Notes: generated from the letters alone by a model not told the origin. A stretch of DNA of 64,000 nucleotides from Bacillus sp. es.036 (GCF_002563635.1 NZ_PDIZ01000001.1:2666001-2730000), one strand, 5' to 3'. Counted from the first letter of the stretch, positions 1-8,807 are shown. Program-made: numbers and translations.

Positions 1-160
1 TAGGACGATCCACTAGTCCTCCTATTCTTAAGTCCCAATTAGACAAATCTTTCTCATAATACGGAACGTTACCAACGTGAAGAACAGGCCATCCCGTCGT
101 GACGCGCTGATTAGGCGGTGTGCGATCACTGTTCTGTTCCTTTTCTTTTCCAAAGTACAT
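1..160 (-). CDS. yuiH: sulfite oxidase-like molybdopterin oxidoreductase, N-terminal part (YuiH family)
   Basis: Only the first 53 residues are inside the window; the frame runs leftward from the ATG at 158-160 and leaves without a stop. A GAGGTG ribosome binding site lies just upstream (165-170). The visible stretch carries PNQRVTTGWPVLHVGNVP followed by an SNWDLRIGGLV segment, the typical N-terminus of the YuiH/MsrP group of sulfite-oxidase-fold proteins, which bind a molybdopterin cofactor. Catalytic residues are outside the window, so the substrate cannot be judged. It follows yuiF on the same strand after a terminator, consistent with the neighbourhood known from B. subtilis. Confidence 0.8.
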   Translation of the reverse strand, partial: MYFGKEKEQNSDRTPPNQRVTTGWPVLHVGNVPYYEKDLSNWDLRIGGLVDRP

Positions 161-250
161 GCTGCACCTCTTTTCAACTTCTTTTCTATTAGTGTAACAG
201 AATGTCTCCATTCACTTTTATAGAATGCACCATAATAGGGAGTATGATCG

Positions 251-282
251 AAAAAAACACGAAGATCGCTCTCCGTGTTTTC
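251..282 (-). terminator. intrinsic terminator of yuiF
   Basis: On the minus strand, AAAACACG and CGTGTTTT form a stem around a loop of about 12 bases and are followed by a T run. It sits just after the yuiF stop codon and before yuiH. Confidence 0.7.
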
Positions 283-286
283 TTAC

Positions 287-1609
287 TTAAAATATCATCG
301 CGGCTATCCAGCCAAATAGGATGAGTGGAATGTTGTAGTGTAAAAACGTTGGCACTACTGTGTCCCATATGTGATTATGTTGGCCGTCGGCGTTTAATCC
401 TGACGTTGGTCCAAGTGTACTATCAGATGCAGGAGAACCAGCGTCACCGAGTGCGGCAGCTGTTCCTACAAGCGCAATCGTTGCCATCGGGCTAAACCCA
501 AGTTCCATTGCGAGTGGAACGTAAATCGCTGCGATGATTGGAATCGTGGAGAACGATGACCCGATCCCCATTGTAATAAACAGTCCAACGATTAACATCA
601 GAAGTGCAGCTAAGGCTTTATTGTCTCCAATTAATCCTGACGCCTGTGTCACAAGAGATTCAACTTCTCCCGTTTGTCTTAACACTTCAGCAAAACCATT
701 CGCAGCAAGCATGACAAATCCGATAAACGCCATCATTTTCATTCCGTCAGTTAAAATGGCCTCTGACTCGGATAAGCGGATACTTCCTGTTACGTAAAGG
801 ACGATAATTCCTGATAGCGCGCCAAGGATCATGGACTCAGTTGGTATTTGAACGGCTAGTGTCACAAGAACAGCGATAGCCGCAAAGATGATCGACCTTT
901 TTGAATAGGTATATGTTTCAGGTGAATCCTCCTGAGCAATGGAAAGCTGTTTATACGTTCTAGGCTTGCGGTACGAAACGAATACAGCAATTACGAGACC
1001 TACAACAAGGCCAGATATTGGCAAAAGCATCGCCGTTGGAATCGAAGAGAGTTCAATATCCATCCCGCTATCCGCCATATTTGACTGAAGGATTTCATGA
1101 AATATTTTCCCAAATCCAGCAGGCAAAAGAATATATGGTGCAGTTAAACCAAATGTTAGTACGGCTGCAACGGCCCGACGATCCAGTCCAAGTTCATTTA
1201 AGACTTGAAGAATGGGTGGAATCAGAATCGGGATGAAGGCAATGTGAACAGGAACAAGGTTTTGTGAGAAACAAGAAATCAAGAGAATGATAAAAAGAAT
1301 AAGTACTTTTGCGAGCCCTTTCTTCCGATCGCCGCCCTGACGATTAACGAGTTTTAACGCACGTTCTACGATTAATTCAGGTAGTCCGGTGCGAGTAAGA
1401 CCAACGGCAAAGCTTCCAAGTAATGCATAGCTCAATGCAACGGTAGCTCCGCCTCCAAGCCCAGAACTAAACGCTGTAATGGTATCATCAAGAGATAAAC
1501 CTCCAAGTAGACCACCAGCGATTGCGCCGACAACAAGAGCGACGACAACATGTATACGAAATAGGCTAAGGCCTAGCATAATTAAAACAGCAAGAATAAC
1601 GGCATTCAT
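287..1609 (-). CDS. yuiF: Na+/H+ antiporter family membrane protein (YuiF-like)
   Basis: A 440-residue, very hydrophobic protein with about ten or more membrane segments and a glycine/serine-rich re-entrant-like stretch near the C-terminus ([20 protein letters not shown]). It resembles the B. subtilis YuiF group of the ion transporter superfamily, annotated as Na+/H+ antiporters or amino-acid transporters; the true substrate is not shown by sequence. I chose the ATG at 1609 because an AAAGG site lies at a normal distance upstream; an in-frame TTG seven codons earlier overlaps that site. It is divergent from yuiD and has its own terminator. Confidence 0.8.
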   Translation of the reverse strand: MNAVILAVLIMLGLSLFRIHVVVALVVGAIAGGLLGGLSLDDTITAFSSGLGGGATVALSYALLGSFAVGLTRTGLPELIVERALKLVNRQGGDRKKGLAKVLILFIILLISCFSQNLVPVHIAFIPILIPPILQVLNELGLDRRAVAAVLTFGLTAPYILLPAGFGKIFHEILQSNMADSGMDIELSSIPTAMLLPISGLVVGLVIAVFVSYRKPRTYKQLSIAQEDSPETYTYSKRSIIFAAIAVLVTLAVQIPTESMILGALSGIIVLYVTGSIRLSESEAILTDGMKMMAFIGFVMLAANGFAEVLRQTGEVESLVTQASGLIGDNKALAALLMLIVGLFITMGIGSSFSTIPIIAAIYVPLAMELGFSPMATIALVGTAAALGDAGSPASDSTLGPTSGLNADGQHNHIWDTVVPTFLHYNIPLILFGWIAAMIF

Positions 1610-1905
1610 CGTGCAACAACCTTTCAACAAATCCTTTAGTTTGGTAAATCACTAATAAGTTAACACGAAAGAGTTTTTGTGTCAATGGAAGACGTTGCCG
1701 TTTGTAGCTGAACGCCAACTACAAATACAGTGTCATATGGTATAATAAACTGATCATTTACATATCAAAAGGCTTGTTTATCTCGCATTAAACAGTCCAA
1801 TTCACACCTTAGTCAGCCTCTTTTTCACCATTCGTTCGATTTAACTTCTAATTCTTCGGGTACACCATTCATAGGAATCATGTAGAAAGGAAGATGTTGT
1901 CACTC

Positions 1906-2388
1906 ATGGATATTTTGTTAAACTTTCCGCTCTGGGCAGCGCTATTCGGTGTTGTGTTTGCGCAGTTCTTAAAAGTACCGATCTACTTTATTGCTACAAA
2001 ACAAATTAATTGGTCCTTATTTAATGCCACAGGTGGGATGCCAAGCTCTCACTCTGCTGCCACAACAGCGTTAGCGACTGGCGTTGGCCTTGAAACAGGG
2101 CTGGATTCACCTATTTTCGCCGTTGCTGCGATGTTCAGTATTATTGTCATGTTTGATTCCACAGGCGTTCGTAGGCAAACGGGGGAACAAGCGATTGTCT
2201 TAAACCAGCTTGTGATGAATTTTAATAGATTTGTATCTGAAGCCAAAAACTGGCAGCAAAAACAGGAGCGAGAAAAGATTGAAGAATTAAAAGAACTGCT
2301 TGGCCATAAGCCTATTGAAGTTCTTGTCGGTGGTTTACTTGGTATCATCTCAACTATAATTCTCTATTACATTTTTCAACTTGCTTAA
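1906..2388 (+). CDS. yuiD: divergent PAP2 family membrane protein (YuiD)
   Basis: A 160-residue membrane protein of the divergent PAP2 (DUF212) family. Visible family features are GGMPSSHSAATTAL near residue 45 and FDSTGVRRQTGEQA near residue 90, with hydrophobic segments at both ends. The family resembles acid phosphatases/vanadium haloperoxidases but has no assigned reaction. Start choice is ambiguous: ATG at 1894 and TTG at 1897 lie very close to the AGAAAGGAAG site, while ATG at 1906 gives the N-terminus typical of YuiD proteins. The next gene starts 15 bases downstream, so the two are probably co-transcribed. Confidence 0.85.
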   Translation: MDILLNFPLWAALFGVVFAQFLKVPIYFIATKQINWSLFNATGGMPSSHSAATTALATGVGLETGLDSPIFAVAAMFSIIVMFDSTGVRRQTGEQAIVLNQLVMNFNRFVSEAKNWQQKQEREKIEELKELLGHKPIEVLVGGLLGIISTIILYYIFQLA

Positions 2389-2403
2389 AGAAGGAGGACT
2401 TTG

Positions 2404-3207
2404 ATGCGCATTGTTTCGTTATGTCCTAGCAATACTGAATTGTGTGCCTATCTCGGCTTAACCGATCAGCTCGTTGGAGTTGATGACTTTTCGGACTGGC
2501 CCGAGCAAATCACTCGTCTACCACAGCTTGGTCCAGATCTTTCAATTGACTTAGAACGAGTGAAGGAGCTAGAGCCAGACCTCATCCTTGCTTCTCTAAG
2601 CGTACCTGGAATGGAAAAAAACATTGAAGGTCTCGACAAACTTGGACTTTCATACACCATCTTAAATCCCAATTCGCTTGAAGACATTTGCAACGATATC
2701 GTTACCCTCGGGGAACTTACGAATAAGGCGCGCAAAGCCGCTTCTCTTTCCAATCGTTTTAGAGATGTGATACAACAGTACAAAGAAATTAGTGAGCAGA
2801 TCCCAGACAAACCAGAAATTTATTGGGAATGGTGGCCAAAACCGATTTTCACTCCAGGAAAAACAAACTGGCTAACTGAAATAAGCGAGCTAGCAGGTGC
2901 GAAGAACCTATTTCGAGATGTGGAACTCGCCTCCGTGCAAACAGACTGGGCAGACGTCATAGATCGTAAACCTGATCATATTTGTCTTGCATGGGTGGGT
3001 GTTCGTCAAAATAAAGTGAATCCAGCTCTCATAAAAAAACGATCAGACTGGGAGCAGCTTCAGGATCGGCCCATTCATGTCCTTGAAGAATGGTTATATT
3101 GTCGTCCATCTCCTCGTTTATTGACTGGGCTCGTGAAACTAGCTGCGATCCTTCATCCTGAACGCTATCCTGCTTTTGAAGGTGAAGACATGTTTCTAGA
3201 AAAATAG
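2404..3207 (+). CDS. cobalamin-binding-protein-like (BtuF family), no signal peptide
   Basis: A 267-residue protein of the BtuF/periplasmic-binding type III fold: it opens with RIVSLCPSNTELCAYLGL and contains LPQLGPDLSIDLERVKELEPDLIL, both typical of vitamin B12/iron-siderophore binding proteins. It has no signal peptide or lipobox and no ABC transporter genes beside it, so a cytoplasmic role is likely rather than import. An AAGGAGG site at 2391-2397 points to ATG 2404 rather than the TTG just before it. It sits 15 bases after yuiD and ends in a strong terminator. Family assignment is firm; function is not. Confidence 0.75.
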   Translation: MRIVSLCPSNTELCAYLGLTDQLVGVDDFSDWPEQITRLPQLGPDLSIDLERVKELEPDLILASLSVPGMEKNIEGLDKLGLSYTILNPNSLEDICNDIVTLGELTNKARKAASLSNRFRDVIQQYKEISEQIPDKPEIYWEWWPKPIFTPGKTNWLTEISELAGAKNLFRDVELASVQTDWADVIDRKPDHICLAWVGVRQNKVNPALIKKRSDWEQLQDRPIHVLEEWLYCRPSPRLLTGLVKLAAILHPERYPAFEGEDMFLEK

Positions 3208-3214
3208 CACGATA

Positions 3215-3253
3215 CAAAACGTCGGAGAAGCGCTTCTCCGACGTTTTGCTTTT
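3215..3253. terminator. strong bidirectional terminator
   Basis: A near-perfect inverted repeat of about 16 bp per arm (AAAACGTCGGAGAAG and its complement) lies between the convergent BtuF-like gene and yuiC. A/T tracts on both sides allow it to stop both. Confidence 0.9.
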
Positions 3254-3255
3254 TC

Positions 3256-3855
3256 CTATTCTTTTTCGCTCATTAACTCTTGTCTAAACACTTGCATCGA
3301 TTCTTCTTCATTCAAGGTTTGGAGCATTTCTTCTGTTAACGTCCCCTCTCCTTTTTGAATGAGATAAACGTCCAGTTTTTTCTTTCCCCATTCCGTATAA
3401 ACATCTTGAACGGTGTCGTAATACAGGTCGATACGATCCCCTATAATCTTACTTCCTGTATCTGCGACAACACCAAATCCGTATTCTGGAATAAATAGAA
3501 CACTTCCAATTGGAAATACAGACGTATCAGCCGCAATCGTGGAATAAAGATCACGTTTCACTTTCACCCCTGAAAAGGTAATTCCATAAGCAGGATGATC
3601 AGGCGTTTTCCCCGTTGACTCTTCTCCCGCTGTATAACCAGTTGCCGTTACTGTGTGAACGGGATACTGCGACCAATCCTGGGACTTCGCAAGCGTCAAG
3701 CGATCCTCTTTACTGAATACGACCTGTTCAGGAAACAGCCATTTTGAGACATCATTAATCGAAAGACCAGATAATAATAAATAAGTTGATAGCAAAGCTG
3801 CTGCAAAAAGTCCGGTAAACGCGACACCTTTTGCGATCAGCAGAATGACTCGCAC
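3256..3855 (-). CDS. yuiC: 3D-domain cell-wall protein YuiC
   Basis: About 199 residues with one N-terminal membrane segment followed by an extracytoplasmic 3D (Asp-Asp-Asp) domain. The domain shows [36 protein letters not shown] and DRIDLYYD, the acidic motif of the Sps/MltA-type double-psi barrel. B. subtilis YuiC is a 3D-domain peptidoglycan muramidase-type enzyme (stationary phase/spore related), so wall cleavage is the likely role. The GAGGAG site fits the GTG at 3855 (8-base spacing); an ATG six codons earlier has no good site. It precedes yuiB in map order and is read leftward toward the shared terminator. Confidence 0.85.
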   Translation of the reverse strand: MRVILLIAKGVAFTGLFAAALLSTYLLLSGLSINDVSKWLFPEQVVFSKEDRLTLAKSQDWSQYPVHTVTATGYTAGEESTGKTPDHPAYGITFSGVKVKRDLYSTIAADTSVFPIGSVLFIPEYGFGVVADTGSKIIGDRIDLYYDTVQDVYTEWGKKKLDVYLIQKGEGTLTEEMLQTLNEEESMQVFRQELMSEKE

Positions 3856-3933
3856 ATCTTCCACTCCTCTCATGGTCTATTCATTTCCAGAGAAGTGAAA
3901 AGCTATTCATTCCGTTACTCGGATTCTATGACG

Positions 3934-3970
3934 CAAAAAAAGCTTCTGCCAACAAATGGCGAAGCTTTTA
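3934..3970 (-). terminator. intrinsic terminator of yuiB
   Basis: On the minus strand AAAAGCTTC and GAAGCTTTTTTT form a stem overlapping the last codon of yuiB, followed by a T run. Confidence 0.8.
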
Positions 3971-4285
3971 GAACATTTGATATCCTCTTACACGAAGCAT
4001 TCGAATTGCAACACCTGCAAAGACTGCTCCAACAAGGCCAGCGGATAAAATAATCGCATCGGCACTTCCAAGAGAAAGAAGGTCAGTTCCTAACGCTTTA
4101 AAAGAAGAACCCGGTGACGAGAAATATTGAAAGAACGAAACGTTATCAATGATCATGATAACGATTACAGGATAAGCAACTGCCATGATCCAAGTTGAAC
4201 GAAGGAGCATATTAAGCAGAAATCCAATCCCAAAGAAAAGAACAATAAACAACAGCATCGAAATAATCAGCTGTGGAATAGCCAT
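3968..4285 (-). CDS. yuiB: small membrane protein YuiB
   Basis: A 105-residue protein with about three hydrophobic segments (residues 4-24, 33-47 and 74-96) and no recognised catalytic motif. Length and position match B. subtilis YuiB, a conserved membrane protein of unknown function. A GGGGGTG site precedes the ATG. It lies between yuiA and yuiC on the same strand, with its own terminator. Confidence 0.75.
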   Translation of the reverse strand: MAIPQLIISMLLFIVLFFGIGFLLNMLLRSTWIMAVAYPVIVIMIIDNVSFFQYFSSPGSSFKALGTDLLSLGSADAIILSAGLVGAVFAGVAIRMLRVRGYQMF

Positions 4286-4349
4286 TGTTTCACCCCCAAG
4301 TAATCATTGTTAGTTTACTGGATTGTCCCTTTTTAGTCAATGAACGGAG

Positions 4350-4535
4350 AGTGAACAAAGAAAAGCGGAAGCGGCCTGGTAGGTCCGACAATGAAAAGCG
4401 AAGACGAGCGTTTAGAAACGGAGATATTGGAACTCTTGAACTAGAACACGCTTTTTGTGTTCTGGTGAAAGAGTGAAATATCGGAGTTTCTGCGAGTCGT
4501 AGCTGGATCTTAAAAAGCGGAAGGCTTTCAATTGA
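4350..4535. repeat. degenerate Bacillaceae-type hairpin repeat (REP-like), no gene
   Basis: This intergenic stretch contains an AAAAGCGGAAGCGGCC edge, a GCGAAGACGAGCG segment and an imperfect hairpin of about 75 bases (about 4410-4490) closing on AGAACAC-GCTTTTT-GTGTTCT; a second AAAAGCGGAAGG edge follows near 4514. This composition resembles the short palindromic intergenic repeats seen in many Bacillus-related genomes. No second copy is visible in this window, so family membership is an inference. Confidence 0.45.
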
Positions 4536-4582
4536 ACACTGAATCTAGACTTCCATGAGTGATATACCTTCTTATGTTGAAC

Positions 4583-4617
4583 AAAAGAAAAGCTAAGCGC
4601 CTTTAAGCGCTTAGCTT
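4583..4617 (-). terminator. terminator of yuiA
   Basis: AAGCTAAGCGC and GCGCTTAGCTT form an 11-bp perfect stem with a 6-base loop (4590-4617), followed on the minus strand by TTTCTTTTG. It overlaps the yuiA stop codon. Confidence 0.85.
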
Positions 4618-4751
4618 GTTGGATTTTGTTTAGCTCCACTACCTCCACAATTATCACATGTTTCCGATCCACCAAGAAGCAGTTGAAAGTACCCCTTCCC
4701 CTGGCAATAAGGACAGTCTGTAGCTTTCGCCTTATTTTGTTGTCTTCTCAC
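4611..4751 (-). CDS. yuiA: 46-residue zinc-ribbon-like protein YuiA
   Basis: A short frame starting at GTG 4751 behind an AAAGGAG site (8-base spacing). It encodes 46 residues with two CxxC knuckles, CPYCQGKG and CDNCGGSG, separated by QLLLGGSET. This is the CxxCxGxG pattern of DnaJ-type zinc fingers and matches B. subtilis YuiA in size and place. It probably binds one zinc ion; no partner or process can be named. A terminator overlaps its stop codon, so it is likely a transcription unit of its own. Confidence 0.8.
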   Translation of the reverse strand: MRRQQNKAKATDCPYCQGKGYFQLLLGGSETCDNCGGSGAKQNPTS

Positions 4752-4939
4752 ATCAACCACTCCTTTGTTGTAATTTTCTGATAATATATCAAGAATCGTT
4801 GAAAAAGAAAAACCTCAAATTTCTGCCTGACAGCCTGTGTAAGCGGATACATCTATTATTATCAGACTATTTCGTTAATTATCAAATCATTTCAGCTATT
4901 ATGATAGAATCCAATTTTGCTCACTCTTGTTCACCTACG

Positions 4940-5416
4940 CTACTTAGGCGTATGATACATCAATTTATATGTGGTGTACTGAAACTGATTACCAGGATTC
5001 ATTTCTGACATAAACTGATCCATTCCATTTAAGAAAGAGGGGATCATCGAAGAGGTTCGTGGATCTGCAAGAAGCTCTTCCTTTGTTAAAAAGGCACAAG
5101 TTGCAATTTCTGCCGTCTCCGATATTTCGGTCCCTCCTGTTCTTTTCATATGAAAAACAACTAAATTATCACTAATATCGTGATTAATCACACCGGAACG
5201 AATACCGGCAATGCCAATCGTTTCGGCTACAATACCTGTTTCTTCGTAAACTTCTCTTACAGCGGCTTCGTCCATCGTTTCTCCTGGATCAACAAACCCA
5301 GCCGGAAAGGACCACTTTCCTTTTAAGCCACCATATTTCTTCATCACAACAAGATACTTTCCTTCATACTCAACGATGCCTGCAGCGGCAAGCCACACTT
5401 TCCCTCGTTTACTCAA
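4940..5416 (-). CDS. Nudix hydrolase
   Basis: A 158-residue protein with a complete Nudix box (G-x5-E-x7-REVYEE-x-G-I) at about residues 40-62, beginning [20 protein letters not shown]. The family cleaves nucleoside diphosphates linked to another group and needs Mg2+ bound by the REVYEE glutamates. The substrate cannot be read from the sequence. The start is TTG at 5416, seven bases after a GGGGGA site. It lies between yumB and yuiA on the same strand, preceded by a long hairpin (5494-5544). Confidence 0.9.
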   Translation of the reverse strand: MSKRGKVWLAAAGIVEYEGKYLVVMKKYGGLKGKWSFPAGFVDPGETMDEAAVREVYEETGIVAETIGIAGIRSGVINHDISDNLVVFHMKRTGGTEISETAEIATCAFLTKEELLADPRTSSMIPSFLNGMDQFMSEMNPGNQFQYTTYKLMYHTPK

Positions 5417-5493
5417 GACAACATCCCCCTAGGTATAAATAAAGTCGATCGCTCATAAGCTTTACCATAGCCCCTATTCGATTGAATAGATTA

Positions 5494-5544
5494 GAAAAAC
5501 GTGGCTAGTCGTCCATTCCTTTAAGACGGCAGCCACCGTTTTTC
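5494..5544. other. long hairpin between yumB terminator and Nudix gene
   Basis: GAAAAACG-TGGCT and its complement form an imperfect 20-bp stem with an 11-base loop and T/A tracts on both sides. It could be a second terminator after yumB, a terminator for plus-strand transcripts, or a leader element of the Nudix gene. Confidence 0.6.
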
Positions 5545-5593
5545 TTCTAAAGAATGATTCATGCTATCGTTTTAAAAAACGACTTAATGATAC

Positions 5594-5624
5594 GAAAAAA
5601 GGCAAAGACATCATGTCTTTGCCC
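5594..5624 (-). terminator. terminator of yumB
   Basis: On the minus strand GGCAAAGACAT and ATGTCTTTGCC pair and are followed by TTTTTTC, 17 bases after the yumB stop codon. Confidence 0.85.
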
Positions 5625-5640
5625 TCTTTATCTGATGATC

Positions 5641-6843
5641 TTAAAATAACTTAAGCTTTCCTTTTTTCCAGACAAGCCCTGGTCCACCAAGCATGAACAG
5701 ATAGCGATTATCAATCACTTTTTTCATAGCAGACGCTGTGCTTCCATAAAGTTTCTTGTTTCCAACTTTACCAATTGCTTCGCCTTTTCCAAGTGATGCC
5801 ACTGTCCCTTTGATGTCCGGTGTAAAGCTTTCAAGCTCTTTACCACGTACAAGGTTTAATAAGTTCTTAGAAACAGCTCCAGCAGCTTGGATCGCAACTT
5901 GAGCCGTTGGAGGAAACGGACGATCAATTTCTTCATTAATCAGAAGCGCACAGTCTCCAACAACGAAAACATTATCGTAATCCGGTGTACGCTGATCTTT
6001 ACGAACAGGCACGCGACCACGGTTTGTTTCGAAACCAGAATTAGCAACGATCGAATTTCCTTGAACGCCACCAGTCCAAACAACTGTAGCAGCTTTCACT
6101 TCTTCGTTCTCACCGAGGATGACACCGTCTTCAGTAACTTCTTTAATCATCGTACTCGTACGGAACTCTACTCCTTTTCGTTCAAGAAGGTTCATGCCGT
6201 ATTCCACAAGTTCCTCGTCGAATCCTGGAAGAACAGTTGGAGAGGCTTCCACATTAATAATCTTAACGCGATCACGTGGGATATCGAACTCTTTACAAAG
6301 TTCAGGTACACGTTCGGCTAATTCACCGACAAACTCGATTCCAGTGAATCCAGCACCACCAACGATAATGGTTAGAAGATCATCACGACGATCTGACTCA
6401 TTGTTGTAGCTCGCAAACTGATATTCAATATGCTCACGAATTTTACGAACAGAGTTTACGCTGCGAATACTGAAGGCGTTTTCTTTCAAGCCTTTAATAC
6501 CAAACGTAGCTGGCTCAAAGCCTAGTGCTAACACAAGATAATCGTACTCAAGTTCACCATTTGAAAGGATAACGCGTTTTTCATCCGGCTTAACTTCTAC
6601 AACCGTGTCTTTAATAAATTTAATTTTGTTCATATCAATAACGTCTTTAATCATAATACGCGTTTTGTCATGATGCATTGTACCTGCAGCTGGCTCATGA
6701 AGCCACGTCGTTTGGTAGTGATAGTCGTGCTTATTCACTAGCGTTACTTCCACTTCGTTTGATCCCATCTCTTTTTGAAGACGAGCTGCTGTCATAATTC
6801 CGCCGTACCCTGCACCTAGAATTGCTATTTTTGGCCTACTCAC
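5641..6843 (-). CDS. yumB: type II NADH dehydrogenase-like flavoprotein (YumB)
   Basis: A 400-residue FAD/NAD(P)-binding oxidoreductase of the NDH-2 family, which passes electrons from NADH to the quinone pool without pumping protons. It has an N-terminal FAD motif GAGYGG, a second dinucleotide motif [10 protein letters not shown] near residue 165, and [10 protein letters not shown] in the C-terminal flavin region, and ends with a basic-hydrophobic tail suited to membrane contact. An AAGGTGGATGTGAT site matches the GTG at 6843 best and gives [15 protein letters not shown], the usual family start; earlier in-frame GTGs overlap the site. A Rex-like operator lies about 150 bases upstream. Confidence 0.85.
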   Translation of the reverse strand: MSRPKIAILGAGYGGIMTAARLQKEMGSNEVEVTLVNKHDYHYQTTWLHEPAAGTMHHDKTRIMIKDVIDMNKIKFIKDTVVEVKPDEKRVILSNGELEYDYLVLALGFEPATFGIKGLKENAFSIRSVNSVRKIREHIEYQFASYNNESDRRDDLLTIIVGGAGFTGIEFVGELAERVPELCKEFDIPRDRVKIINVEASPTVLPGFDEELVEYGMNLLERKGVEFRTSTMIKEVTEDGVILGENEEVKAATVVWTGGVQGNSIVANSGFETNRGRVPVRKDQRTPDYDNVFVVGDCALLINEEIDRPFPPTAQVAIQAAGAVSKNLLNLVRGKELESFTPDIKGTVASLGKGEAIGKVGNKKLYGSTASAMKKVIDNRYLFMLGGPGLVWKKGKLKLF

Positions 6844-6988
6844 TTGAATCACATCCACCTTTTATCGGTATTTTTTTCGGACATATCGTTAATTTCCCTG
6901 CATAGTCCTATCGTGAAACGTCAATAAACGCTGATTATAAGGAATCTCTTGGTTCAAAATAAACAATCCTTCGTATAATCAAAAGAGA

Positions 6989-7006
6989 TTGTTAAGTATT
7001 TCACGT
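6989..7006. promoter_or_regulatory. candidate Rex operator
   Basis: TTGTTAA-GTAT-TTCACGT matches the Rex consensus TTGTGAA-N4-TTCACAA at 11 of 14 half-site positions. It precedes yumB, an NADH dehydrogenase, which is the kind of gene the NADH/NAD+ sensor Rex controls in Bacillus. Confidence 0.45.
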
Positions 7007-7146
7007 TCCAGACCAAAAAAATGTTGATCCAGCACGCATTTTGTCATAAAATTTTCAAATCTGACGCTCCATTCTAATCATATTCTTTTTTATTTCCTTT
7101 TTCAACCTTTATAATAAAAGTTCTAGAGGTGTTTTCACCTTAGGGG

Positions 7147-7175
7147 TTTAGTTCCGTTTTCATTATGATTATAAT
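7147..7175 (+). promoter_or_regulatory. candidate sigma-A promoter of yumC
   Basis: TTTAGT and TATAAT are separated by exactly 17 bases; the -10 is perfect, the -35 weak. The yumC ATG follows 37 bases after the -10. Confidence 0.5.
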
Positions 7176-7212
7176 AATGAAAGCAGAGTATTAAATTTTA
7201 GGGGGACTGACT

Positions 7213-8220
7213 ATGACAGACCAACAAGAACTTTATGATATAACGATTATTGGTGGAGGTCCTGTTGGCTTATTCACCGCATTCTACGGTGGTATGCGCC
7301 AACTTAAGGTTAAAATAATTGAAAGTATGCCTCAACTTGGAGGGCAGCTCTCTGCACTCTATCCTGAAAAATACATTTATGACGTTGCCGGTTTTCCAAA
7401 GGTGCTCGCACAAGACCTTGTGGACAATCTTGTTGAACAGGCTAATCAATTTAATCCAGACGTTGTGTTAGAACAGTCTGTTGAAGAAGTGTCAACGCAA
7501 GAAGACGGTACACTCTATCTTCGTTCAAATACGGGTGATGAGCATTATACGCGCGCAGTGATCATTACTGCCGGTGTTGGCGCATTCCAACCACGACGTC
7601 TTAAAGTAGAAGGCGCCGATCTTTATGAAGGGAAAAACCTTCACTATTTTGTGAATGATCTTACTGCGTTTGCTGGTCAAAAGGTTCTGATTGCCGGTGG
7701 TGGAGATTCCGCTGTTGATTGGGCGAACATGCTTGAGCCAATTGCTGAAGAGGTAACGCTTATTCACCGTCGCGATAAATTCAGAGCACATGAGCATAGT
7801 GTGGAACAGCTTATGAACTCCTCTGTTAACATTCAAACGCCATATAACATTACCGAGTTTATTGGGGACGGAGACCGTATTAACCAAGTCGTACTCGAGC
7901 AGGTTAAAGGCGAAGGGGCAATTACGAAAGACGTTGACGCGGTTATCGTAAATTATGGCTTCATCTCTTCCCTTGGACCAATTAAAGAATGGGGTCTCGA
8001 GATCGAAAAGAATTCAATTGTGGTTAATTCCAAGATGGAAACAAACGTACCCGGCATTTACGCTGCTGGTGATGTGGCTACATACGATGGGAAAGTGAAG
8101 CTCATCGCATCTGGATTTGGTGAAGCTCCGACAGCTGTTAACAATGCCAAATCCTATATGGATCCTGATGCAAAGGTACAGCCGCTTCACAGCACAAGCC
8201 TCTTCGATAAGAAAAAATAA
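7213..8220 (+). CDS. yumC: ferredoxin/flavodoxin-NADP+ reductase, thioredoxin-reductase type (YumC)
   Basis: A 335-residue flavoenzyme of the Bacillus-type ferredoxin-NADP+ reductases, which move electrons between NADPH and ferredoxin or flavodoxin. It has the FAD motif [11 protein letters not shown] at residues 11-21, [22 protein letters not shown] soon after (beginning with [11 protein letters not shown]), the NADP motif [10 protein letters not shown] near residue 160, and [11 protein letters not shown] near residue 278. It lacks the redox CxxC of thioredoxin reductases at the expected place, as is usual for this group. A TAGGGGGA site precedes the ATG. A 42-residue membrane peptide gene follows at 24 bases. 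Confidence 0.92.
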   Translation: MTDQQELYDITIIGGGPVGLFTAFYGGMRQLKVKIIESMPQLGGQLSALYPEKYIYDVAGFPKVLAQDLVDNLVEQANQFNPDVVLEQSVEEVSTQEDGTLYLRSNTGDEHYTRAVIITAGVGAFQPRRLKVEGADLYEGKNLHYFVNDLTAFAGQKVLIAGGGDSAVDWANMLEPIAEEVTLIHRRDKFRAHEHSVEQLMNSSVNIQTPYNITEFIGDGDRINQVVLEQVKGEGAITKDVDAVIVNYGFISSLGPIKEWGLEIEKNSIVVNSKMETNVPGIYAAGDVATYDGKVKLIASGFGEAPTAVNNAKSYMDPDAKVQPLHSTSLFDKKK

Positions 8221-8243
8221 GTCCTACGAAATGGAGGATACAC

Positions 8244-8372
8244 ATGGATCAAATTCTTTTTATCATCGTTATGGTCGCAGGTCTTGGCTATTCTCTTTAT
8301 ACCAGTTTAAAAGAAACGCCAAAACCGAATTGGAAAACGGTTAAACAGAACCTCTTCCATTCTTCTCACTAA
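8244..8372 (+). CDS. 42-residue single-span membrane peptide downstream of yumC
   Basis: An ATG at 8244 behind an ATGGAGG site opens a 42-codon frame with one hydrophobic segment (residues 4-20, LFIIVMVAGLGYSLY) and a basic, hydrophilic tail. It starts 23 bases after the yumC stop and ends just before a perfect terminator, so it is very likely transcribed with yumC. I do not recognise a family; it may be a small membrane partner. Confidence 0.55.
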   Translation: MDQILFIIVMVAGLGYSLYTSLKETPKPNWKTVKQNLFHSSH

Positions 8373-8378
8373 AACGTT

Positions 8379-8408
8379 AAAAACCCCGTACAAAGCGTAC
8401 GGGGTTTT
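8379..8408. terminator. bidirectional terminator
   Basis: AAAAACCCCGTAC and GTACGGGGTTTTT form a perfect 13-bp stem with a 4-base loop between the yumC unit and the convergent small gene at 8425. Confidence 0.93.
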
Positions 8409-8424
8409 TAATATGTATGTGTTT

Positions 8425-8619
8425 TTACCATCCAAGCCCAACTTTAGTAACCAAAATTTCTTCACCTGAATCTTCTTTTAACGAAATTTCGTATCGACCT
8501 GTTTGATTTGAGTAAGCGAGCGTTTTTTCTTTAAAAACGACATTTGCCTGGTAGCGAACATCAAACGTTTCGGCCTCCAGATCTCCAGCTCCCTCTTCAT
8601 GTATCTTTACTGTAAACAA
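8425..8619 (-). CDS. hypothetical 64-residue protein
   Basis: A small acidic protein predicted to be mostly beta strands (alternating pattern in FDVRYQANVVFKEKTLAYS and YEISLKEDSGEEILVTKVG). It starts at TTG 8619, about seven bases after a perfect AAGGAGGGG site, and shares the terminator with the yumC unit. I do not recognise a family, and no cysteine, membrane segment or signal peptide is present. Confidence 0.6.
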   Translation of the reverse strand: MFTVKIHEEGAGDLEAETFDVRYQANVVFKEKTLAYSNQTGRYEISLKEDSGEEILVTKVGLGW

Positions 8620-8742
8620 TCCAATCCCCTCCTTCTACAGTCATTTTATCACCGCTAGAAATCCTGAGATATGACAAATAGTTTACACCAGGACCATGTT
8701 TTTCCATGAAAATTATTTTCTTATCCACACATTCCAAATGAT

Positions 8743-8765
8743 TATTTTCTTCTCGAAATGGGTAA
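8743..8765 (+). promoter_or_regulatory. possible sigma-B-type promoter of the SDR gene
   Basis: GGGTAA at 8760-8765 resembles the sigma-B -10 GGGTAT; a weak GATTAT lies about 14 bases upstream where GTTTAA would be expected. The ATG is 42 bases downstream. Weak evidence only. Confidence 0.2.
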
Positions 8766-8807
8766 ACCCGAAGTAGACTTAAAATACAAGTGCAGGAGGA
8801 TTTACTC

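Larger units (their letters stand above)
6844..7212. other. divergent promoter region yumB/yumC
   Basis: About 370 bases without a gene. It holds the promoters of the two divergent redox genes, a Rex-like palindrome (6989-7006) and a plausible yumC promoter (7147-7175). No other structure stands out. Confidence 0.7.

Noticed and set aside
4285-4476. Plus-strand 63-codon frame in the yuiB/yuiA gap
   Set aside because: Lies in the repeat-like hairpin region and lacks a ribosome binding site; composition is that of the repeat.
4412-4675. Minus-strand 87-codon frame overlapping yuiA
   Set aside because: Crosses the yuiA terminator in another frame; yuiA itself has the better start and CxxC motifs.
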